This document shows positions 7,735 through 15,909 of a stretch of 21,257 nt of DNA, one piece after another. The notes below the pieces were generated by a model, which saw only the letters and a program-made list of their open reading frames with translations, made no database searches and was not told where the DNA came from. A program made the translations under genes and the position numbers. Location: contig DASTSN010000037.1 of NCBI GenBank assembly GCA_035760665.1, positions 1-21,257 on the forward strand, written 5' to 3'. This stretch comes from DASTSN01 sp035760665 (GTDB lineage: Bacteria > Bacteroidota > Bacteroidia > Chitinophagales > Chitinophagaceae). Each line of letters starts with the position of its first letter. Position 1 is the first letter of the stretch.

Positions 7735-9040
7735 GGATTTATACAAAGCAAATGCCTGGCGGCACATCTATCGCTACAATAGCAGGAGCAGGGTAAAATA
7801 CTGGTTTACCGGTTTGCTCATCCTGCTGCTGCTGGTGCTTTTCCTGCCCTGGACGCAAAGTATCCGCAGCCGCGGCAATGTAACAACACTCCGGCAGGAA
7901 CAGAGACCACAGCAAATGAATACCGTTATTCCCGGAAAGCTGATAAAATGGTATGTGAAAGAAGGAGATTTTGTGCGGGCCGGTGATACGATTTTACAAA
8001 TTGCCGAGATTAAAGATGATTACCTGGATCCCGACCTGGTAAGCCGGACTGGGGAGCAACTACTGGCAAAAAAACAGTCTCTTGATTATTATGGGTCAAA
8101 AGCCTCTGCCGCTGGCTCGCAAATGGCAGCGCTTTCCCGTGAACGTGATCTGAAACTGGAGCAGCTCCAGAATAAAATTGAACAGCAGCGCCGGAAAATA
8201 CAAAGCGATGAGCTCGATTACCGCGCAGCCCTTAATGAACAGCAGGTAGCCCTTCGCCAGTTGAATGCCGGGAAAGCTATGCTTGATTCAGGTGTGATAG
8301 CGCTGGTAGATTATGAAAAAAGAAAAGTGCAATACCAGCATGCACAGGCTAAAACAACCGGTGCAGAAAATAAACTGGCTAACAGCAAACAGGAACTTAC
8401 GATTCTTACCATTGAACTGAATGCAATCGGGCAGGAGTATGCAGAAAAAATTTCCAAGGTTTCCGCCGACCGTTTCCAGTCATTATCGGAAATAGCCAAC
8501 AACCGCGGTGAAATAGCTAAACTGCAAAACCAGTATAGCAACTATACTATCCGCAAGGGTATGTATTACATCACTGCTCCGCAAGACGGGCAGGTTACAA
8601 AAGCAAAAAAAGCGGGGATCGGAGAAATTGTCAAGGAAGGTGAAATGCTTGTGGAGATTGTACCGGCCATGGTACAACATGCCGTGGAAATGTTTGTAAG
8701 ACCCGTTGACCTGCCACTGATTTCCCCGGGACAAAAAATCCGTTTTTGGTTCGATGGTTTCCCGGCAATTGTGTTCAGCGGCTGGCCCAATGCATCGTAT
8801 GGAACATTTGGAGGACGTGTGATCGCTGTCGAAAACGCGGTAAGCCCCAATGGAAAATTTCGGGTATTGGTAGCCGAAGATCCGGCTGATCAACCCTGGC
8901 CCGCACAATTGCGGGTGGGAACCGGCGCCCAGGCCATAGCGTTATTGAAAAATGTACCGGTTTGGTACGAATTGTGGCGCAATATCAATGGTTTCCCGCC
9001 TGATTATTACAGAGTGGATGAGGAAAAAGCAGGAAAATAA
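7727..9040 (+). CDS. HlyD-family periplasmic adaptor (membrane fusion protein)
   Basis: A 437-residue adaptor linking the inner-membrane ABC protein to the outer-membrane channel. It starts at a GTG that overlaps the 3' end of the ABC gene by 8 bp, a sign of translational coupling. Architecture: short cytoplasmic N-terminus, one transmembrane helix (about 25-41), first half of the lipoyl/barrel-sandwich domain (60-95, with VIPGKLIKWYVKEGDFVRAGDTIL), a long Gln/Lys/Glu-rich coiled-coil hairpin (about 103-275), second lipoyl half (280-312, ITAPQDGQV...GEIVKEGEMLVEIVP), then a beta-barrel domain to about 405. The KEGD and KEGE turns in the two lipoyl halves are diagnostic. The length is normal for type I secretion adaptors. 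Confidence 0.92.
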   Translation: MNKDLYKANAWRHIYRYNSRSRVKYWFTGLLILLLLVLFLPWTQSIRSRGNVTTLRQEQRPQQMNTVIPGKLIKWYVKEGDFVRAGDTILQIAEIKDDYLDPDLVSRTGEQLLAKKQSLDYYGSKASAAGSQMAALSRERDLKLEQLQNKIEQQRRKIQSDELDYRAALNEQQVALRQLNAGKAMLDSGVIALVDYEKRKVQYQHAQAKTTGAENKLANSKQELTILTIELNAIGQEYAEKISKVSADRFQSLSEIANNRGEIAKLQNQYSNYTIRKGMYYITAPQDGQVTKAKKAGIGEIVKEGEMLVEIVPAMVQHAVEMFVRPVDLPLISPGQKIRFWFDGFPAIVFSGWPNASYGTFGGRVIAVENAVSPNGKFRVLVAEDPADQPWPAQLRVGTGAQAIALLKNVPVWYELWRNINGFPPDYYRVDEEKAGK

Positions 9041-9081
9041 CGACACCGGAACCCGGGCTTTTTTTAAAATCAGCGAATTCA

Positions 9082-10506
9082 ATGAGTATGAAGAAGTTTA
9101 TTTTAACAGTCTGTTTCTATTGCCTTGTATCTGTACAGGTAATAGCGCAACAACTTTCTCCGCCATTGCTTGGCGAGAGAGAATTACTTGATATTGTGCA
9201 ACGGTATCATCCGGTAGCCAAAAAAGCCAGGCTGTCTGTAGAACAGGCAGGTGCCGCAATCCTTTCTGCCAGGGCTGGTTTTGATCCGGTTGCCGGTATC
9301 AGCTTGTCCGAGAAAACCTTCTCTGGTACAACTTATTACCATCACCTGCAGCCGGAACTGCGTGTGCCGCTATGGTACGGCATAGATATCGTTACAGGCA
9401 TTGAGCAGCTAGACGGTGAACGGATCAATCCCGAATCGACTATTGGCAAAGCCAGTTATGCAGGCATTGTCATTCCGCTCGCAAAAAACCTGCTTTTTGA
9501 TAAGCGAAGAGCTGCTTTAAAAACGGCAAAAATTTTTTACAGCTTGTCTCTGGCCGACCAGCGCAGCCAGTTGAATGATTTGCTGCTGCAGGCAACAAAA
9601 GCTTACTGGCATTGGGCTGCCTGGCACGCCCAGTATCAAGTGATAGCCGAAGCAGTACTTCTGAACGAAAAACGCCTTCATCTCATCCGGCAGGCTGTGC
9701 TGCAGGGCGACCGGCCTGCCCTTGATACGATAGAAGCCGAGACACAGCTCCAGGCATTTCGCCTGCAGCAAACCGGAGCGTTGCAGGAACTGGAGAATGC
9801 CCGGCTGGAGTTATCTGTGTATTGTTGGAACGATCATGGCGATCCTTATGAGCTGCCGGAAACAGTGGAGCCAGACCTAAACCTGCTGAGGCAACAGCCC
9901 GCTATGCAGGCCATACCGTCACTCGACTCGTTACTGACCCTGCTCCCTGTTACGCATCCTGCCCTGCAGCAATATACGTTTAAACTGCAGGCATTGGCTG
10001 TGGAACGGAAAATGAAATTCCAGGAACTGCTGCCCTCGCTGGATTTTAAATATTTCCAACTCGGCAAAGGTTATAACCTGCTGCAGGCAAAATCCGGTCC
10101 CCTCTTCAGTAACAATTATCGCTATGGTGTTAGTTTTAGTATGCCATTGCGACTGTCGCGCGGACGTGCCGAATACAGGACCGCCCGTTTGAAAATACAG
10201 GAAGCAAAACTGGAGCTGGATCTTAAAATGCTAACCTTGCAAAACAAGGTGAAAGCAGGATATAACACGGCCCTGGCCTTGCTGTCGCAGGCTGCCATAC
10301 TCGAAAAAGCCTGCGATAATTACCTGAGGCTTCAGAAAGGCGAAGAACTGAAATTCCTGAATGGAGAAAGCTCCCTGTTCCTGGTCAACAGCCGGGAGGC
10401 TAAAACCCTGGAAGCCCAACAGAAAAAAATTAAAACCACGGCAGATTTCTTTGCAGCCAGGTCTTCTTTGTACTGGGCTACAGGTACACTGCCGGGTGAT
10501 TTTTAA
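9082..10506 (+). CDS. TolC-family outer-membrane channel protein
   Basis: A 474-residue outer-membrane efflux protein with a signal peptide (cut after about residue 22, VIAQ), starting at the ATG at 9082; ATG 9088 is possible and changes little. The mature protein has long amphipathic helices rich in Ala, Leu, Gln and Glu, typical of the two OEP repeats: residues about 40-60 (RELLDIVQRYHPVAKKARLS), 155-250 (KAYWHWAAWHAQYQVIAEAV and following) and 340-465. Aromatic and polar strands (YGVSFSMPLRLSRG) form the short barrel segments. It is the third component of the ABC-HlyD-TolC export complex, 41 bp after the adaptor gene, and ends the operon. No cargo gene is visible immediately downstream. 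Confidence 0.9.
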   Translation: MSMKKFILTVCFYCLVSVQVIAQQLSPPLLGERELLDIVQRYHPVAKKARLSVEQAGAAILSARAGFDPVAGISLSEKTFSGTTYYHHLQPELRVPLWYGIDIVTGIEQLDGERINPESTIGKASYAGIVIPLAKNLLFDKRRAALKTAKIFYSLSLADQRSQLNDLLLQATKAYWHWAAWHAQYQVIAEAVLLNEKRLHLIRQAVLQGDRPALDTIEAETQLQAFRLQQTGALQELENARLELSVYCWNDHGDPYELPETVEPDLNLLRQQPAMQAIPSLDSLLTLLPVTHPALQQYTFKLQALAVERKMKFQELLPSLDFKYFQLGKGYNLLQAKSGPLFSNNYRYGVSFSMPLRLSRGRAEYRTARLKIQEAKLELDLKMLTLQNKVKAGYNTALALLSQAAILEKACDNYLRLQKGEELKFLNGESSLFLVNSREAKTLEAQQKKIKTTADFFAARSSLYWATGTLPGDF

Positions 10507-10613
10507 CGGCAGGAGCCTGGTGAAAATAAGAGGGCAGGAGAGTGGATCTGCAAATAGCAAGTCTAATAGTAATGCTATGAAATGCGTGTAGATGAAAAAT
10601 AATTTGTATCTGA

Positions 10614-10647
10614 AGTGAATCAGCCAGCTATACTGATGTCATTCACT
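10614..10647. terminator. Weak hairpin between convergent tolC-like and HTH genes
   Basis: AGTGAAT (10614-10620) and ATTCACT (10641-10647) pair, and the inner CAG/CTG can extend the stem with a bulge. In the plus direction a T-rich run (TTTGTTTTTTTT) follows about 8 bp later. It could end the secretion operon; it overlaps the last codons of the convergent HTH gene. Weak support. Confidence 0.35.
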
Positions 10648-10875
10648 GTTAGTCGTTTGTTTTTTTTGCTCTTCATTGATGTATTCCAAAATATCACCTG
10701 GCTGGCAGTCCAGCGCCTTACAAATTGCTGCTAACGTGCTAAAACGTATGGCTTTTGCCTTTCCTGTCTTTAAGATGGAAAGGTTGGATAATGTCAAATC
10801 AACTCTTTCAGAAAGTTCATTCAGAGAAATTTTACGCTTTGCCATCATCACATCTAAGTTTACAATGATTGGCAT
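10639..10875 (-). CDS. YozG-like Cro/CI-type HTH regulator
   Basis: A 78-residue single-domain DNA-binding protein. The XRE helix-turn-helix spans about residues 6-66: MMAKRKISLNELSERVDLT (helices 1-2), LSNLSILKTGKAKAIRFSTL (recognition helix and linker) and LAAICKALDCQPGDILEYI (helices 4-5), with a short polar tail. It starts 3 bp after the DUF2975 gene stop on the same strand. The pairing of a small HTH of this type with a DUF2975 membrane protein recurs widely in Bacteroidota and Firmicutes and suggests a membrane protein with a dedicated regulator. The inverted repeat over the operon promoter (11427-11449) is a likely binding site for it. Confidence 0.88.
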   Translation of the reverse strand: MPIIVNLDVMMAKRKISLNELSERVDLTLSNLSILKTGKAKAIRFSTLAAICKALDCQPGDILEYINEEQKKQTTNSE

Positions 10876-10878
10876 ACC

Positions 10879-11418
10879 TTAAATGGTTAAATCGTTTTCG
10901 TTTTGAATATCTACGCCTTTTTTGAAAATGGTTGCAATGATATAGATTACAGCACCCATAAGAATAAATGCCTCACTGTCTGCCCAAAATTGATGTAAGT
11001 TGTCGGGAATAAAACCGTGATGCATTAAACTTTTCACTAACTGTCTGGCGATGTAACTCAACAGTCCTATAGAGAGTGTATAATAACTAATTTGTGAAAT
11101 TTGTCTCGAAACAAAAGTATTGAACGGTTTTGACAAATCCATTTTGTGCATTAGCCTGATAACTATGTAAAACAAGTAAGCTTTTAAAATTGAAATGATT
11201 AGAATAAAGCTATAGATGCCGAAAAATGCCAATTTACTGTCTTTATACATTTCAGTTAAGTCCAGCTTTTGATAAAGATGTTGAATAAATTCAGGTTTAT
11301 ACAGGCTAAAAAAGAAATTGACTATTAAGCCTCCTGCTTCAATGGACAAGCCTACAAAAATGAGCCAGGCCACAATCAGCAGGCCCTTAAATACGAGGTC
11401 GTTGGTTTTAGACAGCAT
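10879..11418 (-). CDS. DUF2975 family four-helix membrane protein
   Basis: A 179-residue integral membrane protein from the ATG at 11418. A TTG at 11448 lies inside the promoter's -7 element and can be excluded. Four predicted membrane segments: about 11-35, 64-89, 109-128 and 149-165. The SKPFN motif after helix 2 (about 96-100) matches the conserved nPF region of DUF2975. Molecular function is unknown. It is co-transcribed with the HTH regulator 3 bp downstream. The sequence is much more AT-rich than the tolC-like neighbour, consistent with acquired DNA. Confidence 0.85.
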   Translation of the reverse strand: MLSKTNDLVFKGLLIVAWLIFVGLSIEAGGLIVNFFFSLYKPEFIQHLYQKLDLTEMYKDSKLAFFGIYSFILIISILKAYLFYIVIRLMHKMDLSKPFNTFVSRQISQISYYTLSIGLLSYIARQLVKSLMHHGFIPDNLHQFWADSEAFILMGAVIYIIATIFKKGVDIQNENDLTI

Positions 11419-11426
11419 TGTTGAGT

Positions 11427-11449
11427 TTTGAGGTAAATAATGCCTCAAA
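11427..11449. promoter_or_regulatory. Operator-like inverted repeat of the DUF2975-HTH operon
   Basis: TTTGAGG (11427-11433) and CCTCAAA (11443-11449) are perfect complements separated by 9 bp. The repeat begins 8 bp before the ATG and its outer arm includes the TTTG of the -7 box. Binding here would block transcription initiation, the expected layout for autorepression by the HTH protein. Confidence 0.6.
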
Positions 11450-11474
11450 GATATAAAAATTTATTGATAAACAA
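11446..11474 (-). promoter_or_regulatory. Promoter of the DUF2975-HTH operon
   Basis: On the minus strand TTG (11472-11474), an 18-bp AT-rich spacer, then TATCTTTG (11446-11453), a full match to TAnnTTTG. The ATG is 27 bp beyond the -7 box. Confidence 0.6.
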
Positions 11475-11624
11475 TAAATAATTATTTTAATTCATAAAAT
11501 ATTCATTGAATATAAAAATGTTTTGTATAAGTTGCTGATTGCTTTCAGTTTGTGATTACTATACAATCAGATAAACCGTAATAAACAAGTGGGGTTGTGG
11601 GGGTAATTTGTTGGCGTGGGGGAG

Positions 11625-11700
11625 GTCTTTTACAAGAATCACTAACGTTTGAGAATTTGTGAAGGTATCTGTGGCTCGTTTCCCATGGGCTGCCGGGTAA
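11625..11700 (-). repeat. Cassette-boundary element E1 (one end of the repeat family)
   Basis: The plus strand at 11640-11666 (CACTAACGTTTGAG then AATTTGTGAAGG) closely matches one arm of the large element at 15923-15950 (CACCAACGTTCGAG then TATTTGCGAAGG). Bases 11625-11646 carry the 22-nt boundary motif (minus strand GTTAG at positions 1-5, TAA at 15-17, GAC at 20-22). The opposite arm is missing, apparently lost where the decayed hydrolase gene begins. A G-rich tract at 11590-11625 between this element and the DUF2975 promoter has no other assignable feature. Confidence 0.5.
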
Positions 11701-11722
11701 TTGATACGTCGCGATTCATTGT

Positions 11723-13051
11723 TTATTCCTGAAAGTGATTGGGTAATGTTGGTACAGCGGGTATAGGGAAGTCATACAGGCGAAGCAATACTGCCGTATC
11801 ATGACTGCTTGCAGCGATAATTTTTGGCTGGCTGCTATATTCCTGAGTTAATTTTCTGGCATATTCTTTTAGCGGAATCAAAAGTCGTCTCTGTTGTCGA
11901 TGTAAATATTTGTCAGGAAAAAAATTCCACAATTTTTATTAAATAGTATTGTTGTGCTTACGCCCGGGTCATCACCATCGTGACCAATAAAGCCGTCGGT
12001 GTATAAGTTCCAGAAAATACCTTTTGTTCTTTTCGAAGCAGTAAAGTGCTGCGGCAGGCTGTCCGAAGAAAATATCACATCAGCAGATTTCTTGCTTACA
12101 ATTGTTGATTGACCATTTAATGCAAGTATCATTTCTATAACATACTTACTTAAATCATCAGCAGAAGTTATTAAACTGCCGTCCGGATAGGTGGTCAGTG
12201 AATAAAAAGGTAATGGAATGCCAGTTGCAAGATAAGGGATAGCGTGTTTTTTCATATCAACTTCGCGTAAAAACCACGCAGAGCTATTCATTTGCAAAGG
12301 CTGAAAAATATATTTTTCGGTAAAAGCTGCAAAGGACATACCGGCTTTTAACTGGATCTGGTATGCCGCAAGTGCAGAAGCTATATTACTGTAACTTGAT
12401 CTTTCGCCCGGCTTACTGTTGTAATTTTTTTTTACTGCTATATAATTTATCGTCAGCGTTTAAATAACTCTGCAAAAATGTTTCGAGGGTAGTGTCACTC
12501 AGTCCGCCGGAATACCCCAGTTCCTTAATTGCAGAAAGGGCATCTTTATATGTGCTGCCCGTAAGTAAGAATATGTAAGATTTATGATAAATACTATCAT
12601 TATCAATGATGGCTGAAGTATGCGTTGCCAGCTGTTTGATAGTAATAGGATACTTTGGACAGTAAGGATTTACTACTTTGAAAAGCAGAATGTCGTTGAT
12701 ATTTGTTTGCAAATAAAAATAACCTAAATCAATTGCCTTCGTCATAGCAACAGCTATAAATGTTTTACAAACTGAACCAATGTTTTCGATAGTGTGCGTG
12801 TTGTAGGGTATATGAGCATTACTGTTTGCGTAGCCAAAGTTTTTTGTATAAACAATACCGTTTTTGTTCACAATCACTGCTCTGAACCCGGGAACCTTTT
12901 TTTTGATGAAAGCCTGTGCCAGTCTCGAATCAAGGCTGTCTTGGTATTCTTTTTGGGCATACAGTTTTCCTGCGACAAGATTGAGTAATAAATTTATAAT
13001 CCAAAAAATCTTCGCCCTCTTGATTTTACCAGCAAGTTTTTTTACAACGTA
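11723..13051 (-). pseudogene. Decayed serine hydrolase (beta-lactamase / penicillin-binding-protein-like)
   Basis: Three reading-frame pieces together encode one serine hydrolase of about 420 residues. The N-terminal piece (13051-12413) contains a signal-like segment and GSVCKTF, the SxxK motif; the middle carries YSN (YxN motif, translated from 12385-12393) and GHDG (HxG motif); the last piece ends HFQE. Frame breaks lie at a run of nine A (minus strand; 12425-12433), where eight A would restore the frame into NYNSKPGERSSYSN, and near 11880-11884, where one extra T would restore it into FLIPLKEYA. No in-frame ATG, GTG or TTG precedes the signal-like segment (open since 13051). All three motifs survive, so decay is recent, or the homopolymer breaks are sequencing errors; the missing start argues for real decay. 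It lies beside an intact relative at 13364-14875. Confidence 0.8.
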
Positions 13052-13150
13052 TTAAATGAAAAACTTTTTATTCTGTCAGTAAACATATCAAATAAAAGTT
13101 CTCACTACAGCTCTATCAATAAAGGTTATTCTAAAGTTAACTGCAAAATA

Positions 13151-13327
13151 AAAGCTTTTACAAAGGCAGGGAAATAGCGAGTTGTCAGGCGAACCAAATG
13201 CTTGCTTAAAAATATGTTACTGGCGTTAAAAATCCAAAGATCAACATTGTATACCGAGTCCGAGCTAAGCTGATGCTTACGCGTAGCTGGTGTTACATCG
13301 CCAGCACTCTTTGCGAAAATATTTTCA
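13151..13327 (-). repeat. Intergenic element E4, divergent copy of the ~200-bp family
   Basis: This stretch aligns along its length with the element at 15940-16110. Shared blocks in order on the plus strand are AAGGCAGGGAA, CAAATGC, AAAATATGT, a GTTAA/CTAAAG-like block, CGAG, GCTGATG, TAGCTGGTGTTACA versus TAGTTGATGTTACA, CAGC and TTTGC. The flanking AAC/GTT ends are degenerate here. It fills the gap between the two serine hydrolase genes; nothing else is visible from 13055 to 13363. Confidence 0.5.
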
Positions 13328-13363
13328 GTGTGCTTTTATATGATTAAGAGATTTTGTCAAATT

Positions 13364-14875
13364 CTAATGTAAAAGCTTTTCAAGCATTTTCTTTCCATTT
13401 TCATTTTTAGGATTTAACTGTAGCGACTTTTGATACATTTTAATGGCCTCATCTATTTGACCATCTCCCAAGAGAGCTTCAGCATAACTATCATAGGCAT
13501 TCCAGCTATTTGGAAATAGCGCTACATTTGTTTTGAGGGTTTCAACTGCTTGTTTATAAAAGTGCTGCTCGGGCAAATGATAAGGATTACTGTTACCCAT
13601 AAAATCATAGCCAAGCGTATTCATTTCGTCTTCGCTCAGATAATAATTGGCGGTGTCTTTTTTCAAAGTTTCCAATATTGTATTTGCTGCAATTACGCCT
13701 TTCCACAATAGAGTATATCCATATATTTTGGCAATACTTTTTTTAGGTATATCCACCTTTTCACCATTTAAAATCATCATTAGTTTTGATGCATTTTCAT
13801 GGGCATTAAAATGTGCATTATCAAACAATATTACTGTTTGGTGTTTGGTAATATTTCTTAAAATATTAGAACTTAGTCCCATCGCTGCACCACTATGGTA
13901 AACCAGTTTCCCCAGCGAAGTATCTTTCTCAATTTCCCAGCCTAGACCAAAATAATCAGGATTGTTTTCGCCACTATTTAATTTTGTAGGCACAAAAGCT
14001 TCTTCTAATGTTTGTTGCTTTAGTAAAATATTTTTGTATAAAGCATTATCGAATTTCCATAAATCTCTGGTTGTGCTTATATAATCGCCAAAGCCATTGA
14101 ACCCGTAGGAGTGCCAGTATTCTCTCACGTAAGGAATCGAATTCGATTTGACAGGCGTCGAATCGTAAAAATGCAAGTACACATGTGGAAATGCAAAGTT
14201 TTTTATTTTTCTTCCGTCAAATTGTTCGGGTAATGGGAAGAGTGAAGTTTCATTCATACCCGCTGGCTGCAGGATGTTTTTTTCGATATAGTTTTTATAA
14301 GGCATACCTGAAATCTTTTCAATAATCAAGGCTAATACCAGGAAGTTGATGTTGTCATAATTGCCTTTTTCTCCAGGCTGATAAATGAGCGGTTGCTTGT
14401 TAGCAACAACACCCTTCATAAAATCTTTGTTTGTGAATGTTTTGTCCGGATTTTCTTTCCTGGCATTGTCAAAAAAAGCATTGTAGGGTGGAAGTCCTGA
14501 AGTATGTGAAAGTAAATGTTTGATGGTGATTTGAGGATAGGGAAATTCGGGTAAGAATCGATTAACAGCATCTGTTAAGTTCAATTTACCTCTTTCTTTC
14601 AGCTGGAGAATTGCCGTTGCGGTAAGGAGTTTTGTGATGCTTGCAATAGGGAAACGGATATTGGGTGTGTTAGGTGTCTTAGTGGTATAATCGGCGTATC
14701 CGGCAGCGTTTTCGTAAACAATTTTATTATTCTCGATGACCAAAACATTACCACTGAATTGTTGATTTTCAACCAGTGCTTTGCAATAGTCGTCAAATGC
14801 TTTTTGTTTAGATTGCCCAAATAAAGATATCCCTAAGAAAAACAGAAGGCAAGCGATAAAGCTCTTTTTAAGCAT
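13364..14875 (-). CDS. Secreted serine hydrolase (beta-lactamase family) with C-terminal TPR
   Basis: A 503-residue protein with a signal peptide (1-20, LFGQ) and a beta-lactamase / class C-like catalytic domain (about 25-365). Active-site motifs are intact: SITK at 79-82 (nucleophile Ser79, Lys82), YDN at 173-175 and HSG at 327-329. SHTSGLPPY (123-131) is characteristic of this family, which includes D-aminopeptidases, esterases and penicillin-binding-protein-like enzymes; true beta-lactamase activity cannot be assumed. After a linker, residues about 436-500 form a TPR-like repeat (NSWNAYDSYAEALLGDGQ, AIKMYQKSLQLNPKN), a common combination in Bacteroidota serine hydrolases. A decayed paralogue lies downstream. 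AT-rich composition; intergenic repeat elements flank it on both sides. Confidence 0.9.
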   Translation of the reverse strand: MLKKSFIACLLFFLGISLFGQSKQKAFDDYCKALVENQQFSGNVLVIENNKIVYENAAGYADYTTKTPNTPNIRFPIASITKLLTATAILQLKERGKLNLTDAVNRFLPEFPYPQITIKHLLSHTSGLPPYNAFFDNARKENPDKTFTNKDFMKGVVANKQPLIYQPGEKGNYDNINFLVLALIIEKISGMPYKNYIEKNILQPAGMNETSLFPLPEQFDGRKIKNFAFPHVYLHFYDSTPVKSNSIPYVREYWHSYGFNGFGDYISTTRDLWKFDNALYKNILLKQQTLEEAFVPTKLNSGENNPDYFGLGWEIEKDTSLGKLVYHSGAAMGLSSNILRNITKHQTVILFDNAHFNAHENASKLMMILNGEKVDIPKKSIAKIYGYTLLWKGVIAANTILETLKKDTANYYLSEDEMNTLGYDFMGNSNPYHLPEQHFYKQAVETLKTNVALFPNSWNAYDSYAEALLGDGQIDEAIKMYQKSLQLNPKNENGKKMLEKLLH

Positions 14876-14935
14876 TGCTTATGATTTTTGTATAGCTTAA
14901 GTTAGTTAAGCGTTAGAATGTATGATACTCAATGT

Positions 14936-15121
14936 TGACAGCTTGCTGCTGCGCTGGTATTTTATAATGTCCAGCCCTGAGCAGCAGCCGATTAAATAAC
15001 TAATGATGAAGATAACGACAAAAGGTGATACAATTCTGTCGGCTGGATATAAGCTGATAGCGATATGAAGCTGAATTTACTACTGTCGACCCCAATTTTG
15101 GCAATGCATTTGTTGGTGGCA
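14936..15121 (-). repeat. Intergenic element E2, partial copy of the ~200-bp family
   Basis: It lies between the serine hydrolase and the DltE-like gene. Reading the minus strand it begins GCCACCAACAAATGCATT, like the start of the element after the amidohydrolase gene (GCCAACAAAAGTATTTGC), and contains AGGGCTGGACATT near 14960, matching CGGGCTGGACATT of that element. The far arm with GTT is not recognisable. An inner GTCGAC...GTCGG-rich stretch has no other assignment. Confidence 0.45.
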
Positions 15122-15160
15122 GTTTATTATTGAATACAATCTCAGCTATTTTCACACTGA

Positions 15161-15883
15161 CTAAGGATTCATTTTATTGAAAGTTGCACTAATAACTTCA
15201 GGATTTGCTTTTACCATTATTTCACTAAATCCAAATGTAAGCTCTGTTTTGCCTTCTTTCATTTGACTGAATACTGCTTCAATAAATTCGCTTACAGGTG
15301 GTTGCCCATCATGTAAGCCTTTCCCTCCTAAGTCTGTATTCAAAGCTGGTGGTATCATTTCAATTACTTCAATGTTCTTTGATTTCAACAAATGCCGCAA
15401 TGATTTTGTAAATGAATGTAAAAATGCCTTTGTCGCACAATAAACAGGCACTTTTGAAAGCTGAACAAATGCCAAACCTGAAGTAACATTAATAATTGTG
15501 TCTAATAATTTTAAATTTGTGAATAGAGTTGTCAAATGAATGGGCGCTAAAACATTCGTTGTAATTTCGTCATTTGCTTTTTGATAAAAGTTAGTGTCTG
15601 AAATATTCATCCAGTTTTGAATACCCGCATTGTTTACTAATACATTCAAATCGCTATGGTTTTCTAAAACCCAGTTATAAAGCTCGATACGGTCTGCCTC
15701 AATTGACAAATCACAGACTCGAGTAATCACTGAAGGAAATTTGTCTGTAACTTCCTTTAGTACTGCTTCTCGTCTTCCACAAATAATAACTGTATTGTTT
15801 TCTTGAATAAATCTTTCAGTCAATCCTAAGCCAATACCGCTTGCGCCACCTGTAATTAGAATTTTGTTATTTGTTAATTTCAT
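15161..15883 (-). CDS. Short-chain dehydrogenase/reductase, DltE-like
   Basis: A 240-residue classical SDR, an NAD(P)-dependent oxidoreductase with a Rossmann fold. The nucleotide-binding motif TGGASGIG is at 11-18, NNAG at 84-87, and the catalytic Ser135, Tyr148 and Lys152 sit in VTSGLAF...VYCATK. The C-terminal half (EMIPPALNTDL, GGKGLHDGQPPVSEF) resembles proteins annotated DltE in Bacteroidota and Bacillus. Despite that name a role in D-alanylation is not implied: no dlt genes are nearby. Substrate unknown. It sits alone between two repeat elements, as a single-gene cassette would. Confidence 0.88.
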   Translation of the reverse strand: MKLTNNKILITGGASGIGLGLTERFIQENNTVIICGRREAVLKEVTDKFPSVITRVCDLSIEADRIELYNWVLENHSDLNVLVNNAGIQNWMNISDTNFYQKANDEITTNVLAPIHLTTLFTNLKLLDTIINVTSGLAFVQLSKVPVYCATKAFLHSFTKSLRHLLKSKNIEVIEMIPPALNTDLGGKGLHDGQPPVSEFIEAVFSQMKEGKTELTFGFSEIMVKANPEVISATFNKMNP

Positions 15884-15909
15884 TTTCTTTTGTTTGAATT
15901 TTGTAGGGT

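Noticed and set aside
9041..9081. CCCGGG followed by seven T between the HlyD and TolC-like genes as a terminator
   Set aside because: The stem is too short to form a hairpin with a loop, and the two genes are expected to be expressed together.
11716..13052. Reading the second serine hydrolase as two or three separate small genes
   Set aside because: The pieces carry successive motifs of one family (SxxK, YxN, HxG) in the right order, and single-base changes at short homopolymers join them.
13151..13327. CRISPR array or insertion sequence in the repeat-like gaps
   Set aside because: The repeats are dispersed, diverged and not regularly spaced, and there is no transposase, short direct target duplication or cas gene.
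15161..15883. A D-alanylation role for the DltE-like SDR
   Set aside because: The name is only by similarity; no dltABCD genes are present and Gram-negative Bacteroidota lack lipoteichoic acid.
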